Assembly (NCBI GenBank): GCA_018064755.1
Contig: JAGHUP010000012.1
Coordinates: 25,483 to 89,482, forward strand
Length of the DNA: 64,000 bases
Origin: Candidatus Crickella equi
Lineage (GTDB): Bacteria; Bacillota; Clostridia; Peptostreptococcales; Anaerovoracaceae
Direction: 5' to 3'
Position numbers and translations under genes: made by a program. This document shows, one piece after another, positions 10,013 through 19,105 of this stretch (position 1 is the first letter of the stretch; every line of letters begins with the position of its first letter). The notes beneath the pieces are model-generated. The model saw nothing but the letters and a program-made list of their open reading frames with translations, ran no database searches and was not told the DNA's origin.

Positions 10013-11258
10013 AAAATCCAAGTTAATAGTAGCAATGCTAATTATGGCTATGGCTATGGCTATGCTGTCAGCTTGTACTACTCTGGATAGTTTTAAGAAT
10101 ACATTCTTAACACGTGACACGGATAATGATGGCAAAAACGTTATCCGTATTGGTGTATTCGAACCTCAGACTGGACGTTATTCTGATGCTGGTCAGTCTG
10201 AAATTAAGGGAATTGAACTGGCAAACAGTATTTATCACAGTGTAAATGGATATAGGGTTGAGCTGATTAAAGTTGATACGCAGTCAAGCACTACGGCAGC
10301 AGAATCTGCTATTCAGGGCCTGATTGAGATGAAGCCGGTTGCTATTATTGGAAGTGCGGGAGAGGCAACAACGCTGATTGCTTCACCTTATGTTGACGAG
10401 GCAAAAATTCCTGCAATCACACCTTCAGCAACTAACCCTCTAATTACTCAGAATTATAGATATTATTTCAGAGCATCAATGACTAGCTCGCAGATGGGAG
10501 AGGGCATTGCAGATTATACATACAGCCATCTCGCATCAAGACATATTGGCATTATCACCGCTCAGAACGATACAGCGGCGACAGCTTTGATTGATGGATT
10601 TAACGACAAGATTAAGTCATATATGAAAGAGTCTAAATCCGACGATAGCCCTGTTGTAATGAGTGAAGCATCTGATTTCAGCGAGGAAGATATTGCCAAG
10701 CAGATTAAGAATATAAAGAAAAAGTCAGTTGACACAATGATTGTTCCTATCGGAGCAGAGACAATGGATGCTTTCTTCTCGGCAATTGAGAAGGCAGGGC
10801 TGACTAACATTCAGTTTGTTGGAACCAAAGATTGGGGCGAAACTGAGTTCATCGAGATGATGAAGAATCATCCACAAATCAAAGTGGCGTTCCCATATCA
10901 GTCTGTTCTGGGAAATACAGACAATATCACTAAGGAATCTGAAAGATTCCAGATTGAATATACTAACAAATATGGCAGCAACGATGTTCCTACAGAGCAT
11001 GCCGCTCTCGGATACGATTCATATTTGCTCCTAATTAATGCAATTCACAATGCAAAGAGTATTGATGGAGCAGAAATCAGAGACTCATTGTTAGAGCTGA
11101 AGAATGTTAAGTGTGCAACTGGTAGTTTCACATTCGATGAAAATGGTAATACGCTACGTGCAGTAAATATTTCTACGATAAGAGGTGGAAAAGTCGTATC
11201 TGTTTATGTAACTAAGGATGCTGCGCAGGCAACAGAATTGGAAGGAATAGAGAACTAA
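9999..11258 (+). CDS. LivJ-type ABC substrate-binding lipoprotein
   Basis: A periplasmic-binding-protein type I fold lipoprotein of 419 residues, resembling branched-chain amino acid receptors (IRIGVFEPQTGRYSDAGQSE, then AIIGSAGE and ITPSATNP). The N-terminus has a basic start, a Met/Ala-rich hydrophobic core and a lipobox ending LSAC near residue 26, so it should be lipid-anchored outside the membrane. GTG 9999 lies inside dusB and gives the full signal peptide. No cognate permease or ATPase is nearby, so it may serve a distant transporter or act as a receptor. Its stop overlaps the next start. Confidence 0.8.
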   Translation: MKNGKKSKLIVAMLIMAMAMAMLSACTTLDSFKNTFLTRDTDNDGKNVIRIGVFEPQTGRYSDAGQSEIKGIELANSIYHSVNGYRVELIKVDTQSSTTAAESAIQGLIEMKPVAIIGSAGEATTLIASPYVDEAKIPAITPSATNPLITQNYRYYFRASMTSSQMGEGIADYTYSHLASRHIGIITAQNDTAATALIDGFNDKIKSYMKESKSDDSPVVMSEASDFSEEDIAKQIKNIKKKSVDTMIVPIGAETMDAFFSAIEKAGLTNIQFVGTKDWGETEFIEMMKNHPQIKVAFPYQSVLGNTDNITKESERFQIEYTNKYGSNDVPTEHAALGYDSYLLLINAIHNAKSIDGAEIRDSLLELKNVKCATGSFTFDENGNTLRAVNISTIRGGKVVSVYVTKDAAQATELEGIEN

Positions 11259-12703
11259 TGGGATATATAGAACTGTTAGAATCCTACAGAGAAGATATTT
11301 TGAAGACGTTAGGTGAGTTGATTGCTTTTCCTAGTGTTTCATTGGATCCTGTTAAATCCGCTGATGGCAAACTGATGAGATATGGTAGAGCCGTTCAGGA
11401 TGCATATGAGTATATGCTGAACCTCGGCGAGTCGAATGGTTTCGATACTTTCGATGCTGATGGATATGCGGGCCATATTCAGTTCAATGCTGATGAGAAT
11501 ATCGAGCAACCTGAAACTCTTGCTATTGTTGGACATCTCGATGTAGTTCCTGAGGGAACTGGTTGGGATACTGATCCTTTCAAATTAGAGATTAAGGATG
11601 GCTACCTCTATGGAAGAGGAGTCACTGATGATAAGGGTCCACTTCTTGCATGCTTCTATGTTATGAAGGCAATGAAGGAAGCTGGTATTAAGCCTAAGAG
11701 AAATATCCGACTAATCATGGGCCTCGATGAAGAGACTGGCGTAACAGGAATGGAAAAGTACGTTGAGATTGCCGGTCAGCCTGATCTTGGATTCACTCCT
11801 GATGCAGACTTCCCACTGATTAATGGTGAGAAGGGAATACTGACTTTCGATCTTGCACAGAAGCTGACAAGACAGACAACCAAGGAAGGCCTTAGACTTA
11901 CCAAACTGGAAGGTGGCGCAGTTAGCAACGCTGTTCCGGCTACAGCCAAGGCTGTTATTGCTGCAGATGAGGGATTATATCAGCATATTAAAGATTCGTT
12001 GGCCCAATATGTTATTGAGAGCGGATATGATATCTCTGCTAAGAAACAAGGATCATCACTCGTAATTGAAGCGAAGGGTGTGGCTGCTCATGGAGCCAAG
12101 CCTTCTACGGGATTGAATGCTATTAGTATTGTTATGGACTTCCTCGGAAGACTTCAGTTCAGCAATGAGGAACTTAATGATTTCATCGCATTCTATAATG
12201 ACCACATTGGATTCGATGTTGCTGGCGAGAGAATCGGTTGCCAGATGAGGGATGAGGTTTCCGAGCTCACACTGAACGTTGGCATCGCATCGATAACTGA
12301 GGAACTGGCATCGCTCACTTTGAACATCAGATACCCTGTAACTAAAACTTCGGATGAGGTTTTTGCCGGAATCGAGAAATCTCTTGAGGGCTCGAAGATT
12401 GGAATCGTCAAGGACGGAGATATCAAGCCACTTTACATCGCATCTGACAACCCAATGGTTCAGACCATGATGGATGTATATAGACAGGAGACAGGCGACA
12501 ATGATGCTGAGCCGCTGGTAATCGGTGGCGGCACTTATGCCAAGGCTGTCAATAATACGCTTGCATTTGGTGCAATGTTCCCGGGAGAAGAGGATACAAT
12601 GCATCAGAAGAACGAGAGAAGAAGCGTGGAGAATTTCTTCAAGATGTTAGACATCTACGCGAAAACAATTTACGTTCTCAGCTGCGGAGGTTGTGATGAA
12701 TAA
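11258..12703 (+). CDS. pepV: PepV-type dipeptidase (M20 family)
   Basis: A metal-dependent dipeptidase of the M20/PepV class, 481 residues. Dinuclear zinc site motifs are VGHLDVVPEG, GRGVTDDKGP, GLDEETG and PDADFP; the C-terminal GGGTYAKAV and MHQKNER are typical of PepV/DapE-like peptidases. It lacks a signal peptide and should act on imported peptides. Its stop overlaps the RibU-like gene by 8 bases, so the two are translationally coupled. Confidence 0.88.
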   Translation: MGYIELLESYREDILKTLGELIAFPSVSLDPVKSADGKLMRYGRAVQDAYEYMLNLGESNGFDTFDADGYAGHIQFNADENIEQPETLAIVGHLDVVPEGTGWDTDPFKLEIKDGYLYGRGVTDDKGPLLACFYVMKAMKEAGIKPKRNIRLIMGLDEETGVTGMEKYVEIAGQPDLGFTPDADFPLINGEKGILTFDLAQKLTRQTTKEGLRLTKLEGGAVSNAVPATAKAVIAADEGLYQHIKDSLAQYVIESGYDISAKKQGSSLVIEAKGVAAHGAKPSTGLNAISIVMDFLGRLQFSNEELNDFIAFYNDHIGFDVAGERIGCQMRDEVSELTLNVGIASITEELASLTLNIRYPVTKTSDEVFAGIEKSLEGSKIGIVKDGDIKPLYIASDNPMVQTMMDVYRQETGDNDAEPLVIGGGTYAKAVNNTLAFGAMFPGEEDTMHQKNERRSVENFFKMLDIYAKTIYVLSCGGCDE

Positions 12704-13235
12704 AAAATTAAACGCAAAGGCGATAGCCAAGCTTGCTATGATGGCAGCTATTTCACTGGTACTCTTGCTACTGGTAAGAATACCGTTCCCGCCAGCACCT
12801 TTTTTGGTGTATGATCCAGCGGACATGCCAATTTATATCACTGCCTTTGCTTATGGCCCTTGGGCTGGACTGGCTGTAACAGTGATTGTTAGCCTTATTC
12901 AGGCTTTCATGCTGGGCGGAGATGGCCTATATGGTTTCCTTATGCATGTCGTAGCTACTGGAATTGTTGCGGTAGTTATTGGTATGTTGTACCAGCATAA
13001 GAAGACTAAGAAGAATGCTATTATTTCATTGATAGTTGGCGTGGTAGTAACAGTAATCGTAATGATTGGAATGAATCTCCTTATCACACCACTTTACATG
13101 GGCGTTGAAATCAAAGCTGTAGTAGTAATGCTGCCAACAGTAATCATTCCATTCAACCTCTTGAAAGCAGGTATCAACTCACTATTGACATTCCTGCTCT
13201 ACAAGAGATTATCAAACTTCTTACATAATTATTAA
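12696..13235 (+). CDS. ribU: RibU-like ECF transporter S component
   Basis: A 179-residue membrane protein with about five to six hydrophobic segments. The loop LVYDPADMPIYITAFAYGP resembles the riboflavin-binding S component RibU. It would capture the vitamin and pair with a shared ECF energising module encoded elsewhere. I prefer ATG 12696 (5 bases after CGGAGG) over the GTG immediately before it. There is no FMN riboswitch upstream because it sits inside an operon, so riboflavin as substrate is an inference. Confidence 0.75.
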   Translation: MNKKLNAKAIAKLAMMAAISLVLLLLVRIPFPPAPFLVYDPADMPIYITAFAYGPWAGLAVTVIVSLIQAFMLGGDGLYGFLMHVVATGIVAVVIGMLYQHKKTKKNAIISLIVGVVVTVIVMIGMNLLITPLYMGVEIKAVVVMLPTVIIPFNLLKAGINSLLTFLLYKRLSNFLHNY

Positions 13236-13246
13236 TGTACCTTTGA

Positions 13247-13300
13247 GCCCGTTCCTAACGGGTACATTATCAAAAAAATGTACCCGTTAGGAACGGGCTG
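13247..13300. terminator. perfect 23-bp stem, 8-nt loop, before tsaE
   Basis: Arms at 13247-13269 and 13278-13300 are perfectly complementary around the loop ATCAAAAA. Each arm itself contains the smaller palindrome CCCGTTCCTAACGGG, so it can also fold as two hairpins. It has no U-tract on either side. It ends 8 bases before the tsaE start, so the tsaE ribosome site (GGAAAG) lies at its foot. It could be a roadblock or attenuator rather than a simple terminator. Confidence 0.6.
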
Positions 13301-13308
13301 GAAAGCGC

Positions 13309-13743
13309 ATGAAAGAATTAAAGATAGAAAGAATTGTTAATAAAAGTGAAGCGGACACTAGAAAGCTTGGACTCGAGCTTGCGGAGAAGGCCGAAGCGGG
13401 CGATGTTATTGCGCTCATCGGAGATCTGGGTACAGGCAAGACAGCTCTGACTAGATACATCGCTGAAGGTCTTGGCATTAAAGATACTATCAGCAGTCCG
13501 ACTTTCACTATAGTTAAGGAATACAAGAGCGGTAGATTGCCGCTCTACCATTTTGATGTATACAGACTGGGCGATGGAGAGGAACTCCTCGATATCGGCG
13601 CAGAGGAGTACCTCTACGGCGACGGCATCTGTGTCATCGAGTGGGCAGACATTGTCGCCGACGTCCTCCCAGAGGACGCCATCGCCATCAATATCGAATA
13701 TGGTGAGAACGAAGGCGAACGTATTGTAAATATCACGAGGTAA
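13309..13743 (+). CDS. tsaE: tRNA t6A biosynthesis ATPase TsaE
   Basis: The ATPase that drives turnover of the TsaB-TsaD complex making N6-threonylcarbamoyladenosine at tRNA position 37. The P-loop GDLGTGKT lies near residues 41-48, followed by SSPTFTIVKEY and HFDVYRL, family hallmarks. 144 residues is normal. It is followed 2 bases later by tsaB, then rimI and tsaD, the standard block. A long hairpin lies directly upstream. Confidence 0.95.
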   Translation: MKELKIERIVNKSEADTRKLGLELAEKAEAGDVIALIGDLGTGKTALTRYIAEGLGIKDTISSPTFTIVKEYKSGRLPLYHFDVYRLGDGEELLDIGAEEYLYGDGICVIEWADIVADVLPEDAIAINIEYGENEGERIVNITR

Positions 13744-13745
13744 TA

Positions 13746-14519
13746 ATGAACATTCTTGCACTGGAAACAACTGGAAAATATGGTACGGCAGCTGTTATCA
13801 AGGATAATAATCCTGCGGTTTGTGTTTCATCGAACAACGAGATGAGCCACCTGCAGGATATTATTAATATGTCCGAAGAGGCTCTAAAGCAGGCCGGTAT
13901 CAGCAAGAATGAACTGACTCATGTTGCAGCATCTGTTGGACCAGGATCGTTCACTGGAATTAGAATCGGAGTTACAACTGCAAGAACTTTGGGACAGATG
14001 CTTGGTATTCCTTGTGTTGCAGTTTCATCTCTCGAGGGAATGGAATACAGAGTTGAAGATGCGGCAATCGACAGCGGCTGCGGTCTCATCCTTGCCATCA
14101 TCAATGCAAGACGTAACCAGACTTATGCAGGCCTCTGGACTGTTGAATACGATGCAGATACAGCAACTACTTCAACAGAATCTGCCGCAGAAGAAAGACA
14201 ATACATGATAGATGAAGTCTTGGAGCTTGCTAAGTCTAAGATGGATGAACTGGATACCAAGCTCCTCATCACTGGTGACGGAGCTGATGCATACGAGGAA
14301 ATAATAAAGAACACTTTGGCAGAAGATAGCTACATCATCGCTGACGAAGACCTGAGATATCAGTCCGCAGATGCTATCGTAGAACTTGCCAAGTTCAAGG
14401 CTGAAGCGGGCGACGTAGTTGAATACGAGCAGCTGTTGCCAAACTATATGAGATTAAGTGAGGCCGAGCAGCGCCTGAAAGAAGGTACGCTTAGCTCCAA
14501 AATCAGCAAACTGAAGTAA
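13746..14519 (+). CDS. tsaB: t6A scaffold protein TsaB
   Basis: An inactive ASKHA paralogue that partners TsaD in t6A synthesis. The N-terminal ILALETTGKYGTAAV and VGPGSFTGIRIGVTTAR motifs identify TsaB. 257 residues, slightly longer than the E. coli protein. It sits between tsaE and rimI with a 2-base gap on one side and a 1-base stop/start overlap on the other. Confidence 0.93.
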   Translation: MNILALETTGKYGTAAVIKDNNPAVCVSSNNEMSHLQDIINMSEEALKQAGISKNELTHVAASVGPGSFTGIRIGVTTARTLGQMLGIPCVAVSSLEGMEYRVEDAAIDSGCGLILAIINARRNQTYAGLWTVEYDADTATTSTESAAEERQYMIDEVLELAKSKMDELDTKLLITGDGADAYEEIIKNTLAEDSYIIADEDLRYQSADAIVELAKFKAEAGDVVEYEQLLPNYMRLSEAEQRLKEGTLSSKISKLK

Positions 14520-14959
14520 TGAATTACAAGATAAGACTTGCGACAACTGAAGATGCGAAGAGTTTGTCAGCAATTGAGCAGGCACTGTTCACAGGCCCAA
14601 GAAGTGAGGCAACATTCAAGAGCAGCATCGAACTCGATGATAATGCAGTTGCAATCGTTGCTGAATCAAACGGCGCTGTCATTGCCTATGCTGATGTTTA
14701 CAAGGCATATGACGAACTGCAGCTGAATAACATAGCTGTGCTTGAGCAGTATCGAGGCAATCACATCGCAGAACAGATGATGCAGATTCTTGCGGACACA
14801 GGACGTGAACTTGAATGCCAGACTATCACGCTTGAAGTAAGAGAGAGCAATGAACCGGCAATCAAGCTATACGAGAAATGTGGATTCCACAGAGTTGGCA
14901 TGCGCAAGAACTATTATTCAGATAACGAAAACGCAATTTTAATGGATAAGGAATTATGA
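14519..14959 (+). CDS. rimI: ribosomal-protein-alanine N-acetyltransferase RimI
   Basis: A GNAT-fold acetyltransferase of 146 residues, classically acting on the N-terminus of ribosomal protein S18. The acetyl-CoA loop VLEQYRGNHIAEQMM and the NEPAIKLYEKCGF motif are clear. It is nested between tsaB and tsaD with short overlaps on both sides, a widely conserved position that supports the name. Confidence 0.9.
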   Translation: MNYKIRLATTEDAKSLSAIEQALFTGPRSEATFKSSIELDDNAVAIVAESNGAVIAYADVYKAYDELQLNNIAVLEQYRGNHIAEQMMQILADTGRELECQTITLEVRESNEPAIKLYEKCGFHRVGMRKNYYSDNENAILMDKEL

Positions 14960-15972
14960 AGAACGGCAAATTTCTTACATTGGGAATAGAGTCAAGTTGT
15001 GACGAGACTGCAGTAGCTGTAGTTGCTAACGGCCGAGAGCTGTTGAGCAACGTTATCAGCTCTCAGATTGACATCCACACTGAATTTGGCGGAGTTGTAC
15101 CTGAGATTGCTTCGCGTCGTCACCTTGAGAATGTGAATTGGGTCATCGATAAGGCACTGGTAGACGCTGAATGCACTATCGATGATATCGACCTGATTGG
15201 CGTGACCTATGGACCTGGCCTAGTAGGAGCTCTCCTTATTGGAGTTGCCGCTGCCAAAGCCATCGCTTTCGCGAAGGACATTCCGCTCGTAGGTGTCAAC
15301 CATATGCATGGCCACGTGGCTGCGAACTATCTCGAGCATCCGGATCTTGAGCCACCATTCATGGGACTTGTTGTTTCCGGCGGTCATACCAACATAATCT
15401 TCGTAGAAGAATACAACAGTTGCACCAAGCTCGGCGGAACTCGTGACGACGCCGCTGGTGAAGCTTTTGATAAGGTAGCAAGAGTAATCGGACTCGGTTA
15501 TCCGGGCGGCCCTAAAGTAGACAAGGCAGCCAAGGAAGGCGACCGCAATGCTATCGAATTCAAGAGAGTATACCTTGAGCCAGGCAGCTATGATTTCAGC
15601 TTCTCTGGCCTTAAGACTCAGGCTCTCAATTATCTTAACTCTGAGCGTCAGGCGGGCCGCGATATTAACGTCAACGACGTAGCGGCAAGCTTCCAGGAGG
15701 CAGTTGTTGAGGTAATTGTCGACAAGGCAATCGCGGCTGCTCTTGAGCACAATCAGAAGAGAATCGTAATGGCAGGAGGCGTTGCATCCAATAGTCGCCT
15801 TAGAGAACTTATTACTGAAAGAGCAGCTGAGCACAATATCGAAGTGCTGAGACCATCACCAATCCTCTGCACTGATAATGGTGCGATGATTGCAGCTGCA
15901 GCATATTACGCATATCAGAACGGCGAACGTTCAGGCTACGACCTCGATGCCGTTCCAGGACTGGAGTTTTAA
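14956..15972 (+). CDS. tsaD: tRNA N6-adenosine threonylcarbamoyltransferase TsaD
   Basis: The catalytic subunit that transfers threonylcarbamoyl to A37 of ANN-decoding tRNAs. Iron ligands are in HMHGH near residue 116; ESSCDET near the N-terminus and GVASNSRLRE near the C-terminus are diagnostic. 338 residues is typical. It overlaps rimI by 4 bases and shares its stop/start with the downstream ABC-F gene. Confidence 0.96.
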   Translation: MKNGKFLTLGIESSCDETAVAVVANGRELLSNVISSQIDIHTEFGGVVPEIASRRHLENVNWVIDKALVDAECTIDDIDLIGVTYGPGLVGALLIGVAAAKAIAFAKDIPLVGVNHMHGHVAANYLEHPDLEPPFMGLVVSGGHTNIIFVEEYNSCTKLGGTRDDAAGEAFDKVARVIGLGYPGGPKVDKAAKEGDRNAIEFKRVYLEPGSYDFSFSGLKTQALNYLNSERQAGRDINVNDVAASFQEAVVEVIVDKAIAAALEHNQKRIVMAGGVASNSRLRELITERAAEHNIEVLRPSPILCTDNGAMIAAAAYYAYQNGERSGYDLDAVPGLEF

Positions 15973-17921
15973 TGATCGTATTATCCGCAAGTGACATCGG
16001 AAAAAGTTACGGAACTGACATCATATTCGAGGATGTCAGTTTTAACGTGGAGAAGGGTGATAGAGTAGGCATCGTTGGACCTAACGGTGCTGGTAAAACC
16101 ACTCTGATGTCTATTATTGCGGGCGAACTCGAGGCATCAAGCGGTAATATCTATACGAGAAGCGAATGCAGCGTTGGATACCTCAAGCAGAAGAATCATT
16201 TTTTCTCCGGCGGTACTGTTATTGAAGAAGCAAGCAAGATGTTCACACACTTCTTCGAGATGGAGAAAGAAATCGAGAGACTCCAGGAAAGAATTTCTGA
16301 TCACGAGAGCGCTACATTCAATCGTGACCTCGAGAAATATACATTCTTAATGGATGAGTACGAGAAGAAGGGCGGATTCACTTACAAGAGTGAGCTCGCC
16401 GCAGTACTTAGACATATGGGATTCAGCGAAGCAGATCAGGAGAAGAAGATTGAGACATTATCAGGCGGCGAGCGTACAAGACTAGCGCTGGCCTGCATGC
16501 TGCTTAAGAAGCCTGATATCTTGATGCTGGATGAGCCTACCAACCATCTTGACCTTAAGATGCTGGCGTGGCTGGAAACTTATCTTAAGAACTACCAGGG
16601 GACTATCCTTGTTGTATCCCACGACAGATACTTCCTGGACCACATTGTTAATCGTATCTTCGATATGCAGGATGGTGGTCTCGATGATTATAGCGGAAAC
16701 TATTCCGTATTCCTTGAGAAGCGCGCACAGCGTCTTGAGACAATGCGTCGCGAGTACGAGAAGCAGCAGAAGGAAATCGCCAAGCAGGAGGAGATGATTC
16801 GCCGATTCAAACAGCATGGAACAGAACATCTTGCTAAGAGAGCAGCTTCAAGAGAGAAGAAGCTGGCACGAATGGAAGTTCTTGCCAAACCACATCTTAG
16901 AAATAACAAGATGAAGCTGGGATTCGAGCAGAGCTACAAGAGCGGCAACGACGTCATAATCGCTGAAGACCTCGAGAAGAGCTTTGGTGAGCGTATGCTG
17001 TTCGACCATGTATCGATGGATATCAAGAAGGGTGAACGCATCTGTATCATCGGTGACAATGGTATTGGTAAGACTACACTTCTAAGAATCCTCATCGGTC
17101 AGCTACAGGCCGACTCGGGATATCTGAAGGTAGGGTATAATGTCGATTTTGGCTACTATGATCAGGGCCAGAGACTCCTGGACGACAATGAAACTGTATT
17201 CGGAGAGATGAAGAATGCATATCATCTCATCAACGATAGCGAGATGAGAGGTTTGCTGGGAAGATTCCTGTTCTTCGGTGATGATGTATTCAAGCAGGTT
17301 GGTTCACTTTCCGGAGGAGAAAAGGCCAAACTGTCACTGCTCAAGTTGATGCTATCCGGTGCAAACACACTGGTGCTGGACGAGCCTACTAACCATCTGG
17401 ATATTGACTCCAAAGAGGTTGTTGAAGATGCACTCCAGGACTTTGAAGGCACACTGATTATCGTATCTCACGACAGATATCTGCTCACCAAGATTCCTAA
17501 CAGAATCTTCGAGCTGACACAGCATGGATTTGTTGAGTACAAGGGCAACTTCGAGTATTATCTCGAGAAAACACAGAACGTGGTGCCTGAGTCGAATGAG
17601 AAGAAAAGTGAGAAGGCTCTTGCCAAAGACTGGGCTAAGATGTCTGAATTCGATAAGACTCTCGAGCAGGTTCAGTCAGCTGAAGAGAGCAGACAGGCCA
17701 AGAAACAAAGAGAGGCAGAGGAGAGGCGTAAGTCCAGAAGAACAGACGAAATAGAGAATAGGATTCATGAACTGGAAGGCCTTATCTCAGACATCGAGAC
17801 TGAAATGGCTGATCCTGAGAAATCTACTGATTTCGATTGGATGGAGGAGCAAGCAGGCATTATGGCTGAGTATGAGGAAGAAGTTTCCAAGCTATATGAT
17901 GAATGGATAGAATTGCAATAA
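15972..17921 (+). CDS. ABC-F family ATPase
   Basis: A soluble protein of 649 residues with two ABC cassettes and no membrane part, so it is a ribosome-associated ABC-F factor rather than a transporter. Cassette 1 has GPNGAGKTT near 37-45 and LSGGERTRL; cassette 2 has GDNGIGKTT near 358-366 and LSGGEKAKL; each has a LDEPTNHLD Walker B. A charged inter-domain linker (residues 240-320) and a C-terminal coiled coil (550-649) suggest the YdiF/Uup-like subgroup. Antibiotic-resistance ABC-Fs look similar, but the housekeeping context argues against that. Confidence 0.9.
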   Translation: MIVLSASDIGKSYGTDIIFEDVSFNVEKGDRVGIVGPNGAGKTTLMSIIAGELEASSGNIYTRSECSVGYLKQKNHFFSGGTVIEEASKMFTHFFEMEKEIERLQERISDHESATFNRDLEKYTFLMDEYEKKGGFTYKSELAAVLRHMGFSEADQEKKIETLSGGERTRLALACMLLKKPDILMLDEPTNHLDLKMLAWLETYLKNYQGTILVVSHDRYFLDHIVNRIFDMQDGGLDDYSGNYSVFLEKRAQRLETMRREYEKQQKEIAKQEEMIRRFKQHGTEHLAKRAASREKKLARMEVLAKPHLRNNKMKLGFEQSYKSGNDVIIAEDLEKSFGERMLFDHVSMDIKKGERICIIGDNGIGKTTLLRILIGQLQADSGYLKVGYNVDFGYYDQGQRLLDDNETVFGEMKNAYHLINDSEMRGLLGRFLFFGDDVFKQVGSLSGGEKAKLSLLKLMLSGANTLVLDEPTNHLDIDSKEVVEDALQDFEGTLIIVSHDRYLLTKIPNRIFELTQHGFVEYKGNFEYYLEKTQNVVPESNEKKSEKALAKDWAKMSEFDKTLEQVQSAEESRQAKKQREAEERRKSRRTDEIENRIHELEGLISDIETEMADPEKSTDFDWMEEQAGIMAEYEEEVSKLYDEWIELQ

Positions 17922-17924
17922 AAG

Positions 17925-17950
17925 AAGGGCTGCATATGCAGCTCTTTTTC
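17925..17950 (+). terminator. intrinsic terminator after the tsaD-abcF operon
   Basis: A stem around GCTGCATATGCAGC (17929-17942), extended by AGGG and CTCT, is followed by TTTTTC. It directly follows the ABC-F stop codon. Confidence 0.85.
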
Positions 17951-17972
17951 TTGCAAAAAAACAATTTAGTAC

Positions 17973-18025
17973 ATTGTGAAAAAATTAAACAATATTGTGA
18001 AAAATATCAACAATATTGTGAAAAA
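17973..18025. repeat. three direct ATTGTGAAAAA repeats at 21-bp spacing
   Basis: Copies start at 17973, 17994 and 18015, exactly 21 bp apart (two helical turns), ending just before the likely -35 region of acpP. Partial inverted matches (TTGTGAA ... CAACAA) loosely recall Rex sites, but the spacing is one base off the usual 18-bp consensus. Probably a binding array for a regulator of acpP/rex. Confidence 0.6.
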
Positions 18026-18028
18026 TGC

Positions 18029-18057
18029 TACAAAACATGTATTTAATGTGCTATACT
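18029..18057 (+). promoter_or_regulatory. candidate acpP promoter
   Basis: An extended -10, TG-C-TATACT at 18052-18057, follows a poor -35 (TACAAA at 18029). The weak -35 next to the repeat array is what one would expect of an activator-dependent promoter. Inference only. Confidence 0.5.
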
Positions 18058-18118
18058 AACAGCGAAGTGAGGGCACGACTGCCTCGCTTTTATAATCAGA
18101 ACAATAAGGAGAACGACT

Positions 18119-18346
18119 ATGACTTTTGATAAGATTAAAGAGATTATCGTAGACAAACTGGATGTAGATGAGTCCAAGGTTACTATGGACACAGATATTC
18201 TGAAGGATCTTGAAGCAGATTCACTGGACGCTGTAGAAGTTATCCTCGGCGTTGAGGATGAGTTTGGCGTAGAGATTCCTGACGATGCAGCTGATTCTTT
18301 CCAGACAGTTGCAGATATCGTTAAGTTTATCGATGAGAATAAGTAG
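18119..18346 (+). CDS. acpP: acyl carrier protein
   Basis: Carries acyl chains on a phosphopantetheine arm during fatty acid synthesis. 75 residues with the attachment motif EADSLDAVEVI, serine near residue 37, and the acidic profile of ACPs. A strong AAGGAG site precedes ATG 18119. It is separated from other fab genes and is followed 41 bases later by rex, hinting at shared control. Confidence 0.95.
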   Translation: MTFDKIKEIIVDKLDVDESKVTMDTDILKDLEADSLDAVEVILGVEDEFGVEIPDDAADSFQTVADIVKFIDENK

Positions 18347-18387
18347 TATTTTTATATAAAGCACGACAATAATAAAGAGTACGAATT

Positions 18388-19032
18388 ATGAGCAATAAAC
18401 CAAAAGTTTCAAATGCAATTATTAGAAGACTACCTAGATATAGAAGATATCTTGGCGTTCTTCAGAATAAGGGAATTAAGAAGATTTCTTCCAATGAGTT
18501 AAGCGAGATTATCGGATACACTGCATCCCAGATTAGACAGGACTTCAACACATTTGGTGAGTTCGGTCAGCAGGGATATGGTTATAGTGTGGATTATCTG
18601 TACAAGGAGATTAACAAGATCCTTGGTCTCGATAGAGAGTACAAAACAGTAATCGTAGGTGTTGGACATCTTGGACAGGCGGTAGCTAATTACACTTACT
18701 ACTACAAGATCGGTTTTAACATCATGGGATTATTCGATATTAACCCTGAGAAGATTGGAACAACAATCAACGATGTTGAGATTAAAGCTTTTTCCGAATT
18801 GGAAGATTTCTGCAAGAGCGAAGGTGTAGATATTGGAATCATCTGTGTAAACAGTGAAGGCGCTCAGGAAGTAGCTGACAAGCTGGTTGCTGGTGGCGTT
18901 AAGGGAATTTGGAACTTTGCACCAATTGACCTGGAGATTCCTAAGGATGTAGCTCTTGAGTCAGTACATCTTTCCGACAGCTTGCATGCATTATCATTTA
19001 TGATTAAGAGCATGAACGCTGAACAGGAATAA
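18388..19032 (+). CDS. rex: redox-sensing transcriptional repressor Rex
   Basis: A homodimeric repressor that senses the NADH/NAD ratio and controls fermentation genes. An N-terminal winged helix (IIRRLPRYRRYLGVL; SSNELSEIIGYTASQIRQD) precedes a Rossmann domain with VGVGHLGQA near residue 91. 214 residues is normal. There is only a short gap after acpP and no obvious separate promoter, so rex may be read from the acpP promoter. Confidence 0.96.
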   Translation: MSNKPKVSNAIIRRLPRYRRYLGVLQNKGIKKISSNELSEIIGYTASQIRQDFNTFGEFGQQGYGYSVDYLYKEINKILGLDREYKTVIVGVGHLGQAVANYTYYYKIGFNIMGLFDINPEKIGTTINDVEIKAFSELEDFCKSEGVDIGIICVNSEGAQEVADKLVAGGVKGIWNFAPIDLEIPKDVALESVHLSDSLHALSFMIKSMNAEQE

Positions 19033-19044
19033 TTAAGCAAATGA

Positions 19045-19078
19045 AAAATCCCGTAGCGCAAGCTACGGGATTTTAATT
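19045..19078. terminator. bidirectional terminator between rex and ferredoxin
   Basis: A 13-bp perfect stem, AAAATCCCGTAGC (19045-19057) with its complement at 19062-19074 around a GCAA loop, with T-runs on both strands. It can serve rex on + and the ferredoxin gene on -. Confidence 0.88.
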
Positions 19079-19105
19079 CATGCATGAAGTTGTATTTATC
19101 AACTA

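Noticed and set aside
15972..17921. Antibiotic-resistance ABC-F
   Set aside because: Sits in the tsa operon next to housekeeping genes with no leader peptide or attenuator; more likely a housekeeping translation factor.
17973..18025. Possible CRISPR-like array
   Set aside because: Repeats are only 11 bp with 10-bp gaps and no cas genes; fits a regulator-binding array.
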